Under the pieces are notes generated by a model. The model made no database searches, was not told the DNA's origin, and saw only the letters and a list, made by a program, of their open reading frames with translations. Shown here piece after piece: positions 51,810-52,730 of a stretch of 52,730 bases of DNA (position 1 is the first letter of the stretch; every line of letters begins with the position of its first letter). The position numbers and the translations under genes are program-made. The stretch is from Alphaproteobacteria bacterium (GTDB lineage: Bacteria > Pseudomonadota > Alphaproteobacteria > Micropepsales > Micropepsaceae). Location of the stretch: assembly GCA_023259375.1 (NCBI GenBank), contig JAHFQC010000017.1:1-52730 (forward strand), in the 5' to 3' direction.

Positions 51810-52730
51810 ACCCGACGCATTCGTACGCGGTGCATGCCGCGGCCGGCCACGTCACGACCGCGCTGAGACCGCCGGTTTTCCGGTTGGACAGCACCAAGCC
51901 GGCGCCTTGGCTCTTGGCGATGGCGTCGGCGATCGACAGACCGAGACCAGTGCCGCCGGTCAGCCGGCTGCGTGACGTGTCGAGGCGTGTGAACGGCTGC
52001 AGCACATCGCCAAGCCGGGCCTCGGGAATGCCGGGCCCATGGTCTTCCACGACCAGAGCCACCGCGCCGGCCCGGTTCTGCAGCGACACTTCGGTCTGCC
52101 CGCCGTACTTCACCGCATTATCGATCAGGTTGCGCAGCAGGCGCCGTACCGAATTGACTTGCAGCGTCAGCGTGGTCCGGGGGGCCTCGACGAAGGTCAC
52201 ATCCTTGCCGAGAGCGCGGAACTCCTCGACCACGGAATCAGCAAGCGCCGACAGGTCGACCAGTTGCTTCGGCTCGGTCGAATAGCCGAGGCGGACGAGG
52301 CTCAGGATTTCCTCCACCACGGCGGTCATGTTGTCTATGGTCTCGACAAATTTCTCACGCTCGGCCTCCGGCTCGACGCTTTCGGCACGGATCCGCAGCG
52401 AAGCCAGCGGCGTGCGCAGGTCGTGACCGATGGCCGTCAGCATACGGTCCTTTTCGGTGATAAGATCGCGGACGCGGCGCGCCATGGCGTTGAACGAACT
52501 GATCGCCACACGCACCTCGCGCGGTCCTTCCACGGGAATGGGCTCGAAGCCGTCCTGCGGCTGCAACGTCTGGGCGGCCTCGGCCAGGATGCGCAAGGGA
52601 CGCGAAATCCGCGACGCCCAGAACAACGTCGCGCCCAGAAGGATCACAAACAGCGCGATCTGCGACAGGAACAGCGGGTTCAGCAGCATCGGAAACGGCC
52701 GTGCGGCGCGAAACGCGGCGACGAGCCATT
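51718..52730 (-). CDS. sensor histidine kinase (partial, N-terminus outside window)
   Basis: Inner-membrane EnvZ-type kinase that would phosphorylate a response regulator encoded to the right. Visible parts are a membrane helix (IALFVILLGATLFWA), a HAMP domain (RISRPLRILAEAAQTL), HisKA with the phospho-acceptor His in LTAIGHDLRTPLASLR, and the HATPase domain (N box NLIDNAVKYGG, G1 VEDHGPGIP, G2 GGTGLGLSIADAIAK). The frame stays open to the window edge past the ATG at 52689, so the protein is longer and that ATG is not its start. The C-terminal tail of about 38 residues after VVTWPAA has no domain and is encoded on the strand opposite the NUDIX 3' end. The signal sensed is unknown. Confidence 0.92.
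   Translation of the reverse strand, partial: WLVAAFRAARPFPMLLNPLFLSQIALFVILLGATLFWASRISRPLRILAEAAQTLQPQDGFEPIPVEGPREVRVAISSFNAMARRVRDLITEKDRMLTAIGHDLRTPLASLRIRAESVEPEAEREKFVETIDNMTAVVEEILSLVRLGYSTEPKQLVDLSALADSVVEEFRALGKDVTFVEAPRTTLTLQVNSVRRLLRNLIDNAVKYGGQTEVSLQNRAGAVALVVEDHGPGIPEARLGDVLQPFTRLDTSRSRLTGGTGLGLSIADAIAKSQGAGLVLSNRKTGGLSAVVTWPAAACTAYECVGSISRPGSPAVRQDASRAAPRRVPGLWQWRL

Noticed and set aside
1..52730. CRISPR arrays, transposases, integrases, tRNA or rRNA genes
   Set aside because: No regularly spaced repeats, no mobile-element genes and no tRNA-like folds were found by reading both strands.

Overview
The window is GC-rich DNA from an alphaproteobacterium of the plant-polymer-degrading kind. 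The evidence is the TonB-dependent receptors of the Xanthomonas/Caulobacter type, the NasS/NasT nitrate control pair and the Tat-exported glycoside hydrolases. A soil genus near Caulobacterales, Micropepsales (Rhizomicrobium-like) or Sphingomonadales would fit, but the sequence alone does not fix it. There are no tRNA or rRNA genes, insertion sequences, integrases or CRISPR arrays, and all genes but two lie on the minus strand.

Left part (1-9421): a nitrate assimilation block, transcribed right to left. It holds nasT (ANTAR antiterminator), nasS (nitrate sensor), a nitrate/nitrite MFS transporter, nirB, nirD and the start of assimilatory nitrate reductase, which runs off the left edge. The genes are overlapping or nearly so, except for a 288-bp gap before the transporter. 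That gap carries a textbook sigma-54 promoter (-24/-12), paired upstream repeats and a hairpin-rich leader. The helicase gene hrpB lies just upstream. At 11703-13553 (+) is a true ilvD (branched-chain amino acid synthesis) with a strong terminator.

Main part (9468-51117): a large hemicellulose locus. Enzymes present are a GH120-like beta-helix protein, GH31 (alpha-xylosidase-like), two GH51 arabinofuranosidases, GH3 (beta-xylosidase-like), GH95 (alpha-L-fucosidase/galactosidase), a CE1-type esterase, GH115 (xylan alpha-glucuronidase), GH43 with an extra C-terminal fascin-like domain, and GH27 (alpha-galactosidase/beta-L-arabinopyranosidase). The set fits removal of side chains from a complex glucuronoarabinoxylan. 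No endo-xylanase, SusD, inner-membrane sugar transporter or local sugar regulator is present. Four large TonB-dependent receptors import the products.

The four receptors form two pairs of close relatives. In each pair one member has an N-terminal STN signalling domain and sits directly behind its own FecI sigma factor and FecR anti-sigma gene. The other lacks STN and FecIR, and carries a LacI-type operator-like palindrome upstream. Several other transcription units share a TTGTCTGA motif. Strong hairpin/T-tract terminators at 13573, 16060, 18351, 35251 and 39117 help delimit the units: TBDT1; GH51a; GH31; FecI1-FecR1-TBDT2; CE1-GH95-GH51b-GH3; TBDT3; FecI2-FecR2-TBDT4-GH43-GH115; and GH27.

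Right edge: a NUDIX hydrolase (+, TTG start) overlaps the end of a convergent sensor histidine kinase whose start lies outside the window.
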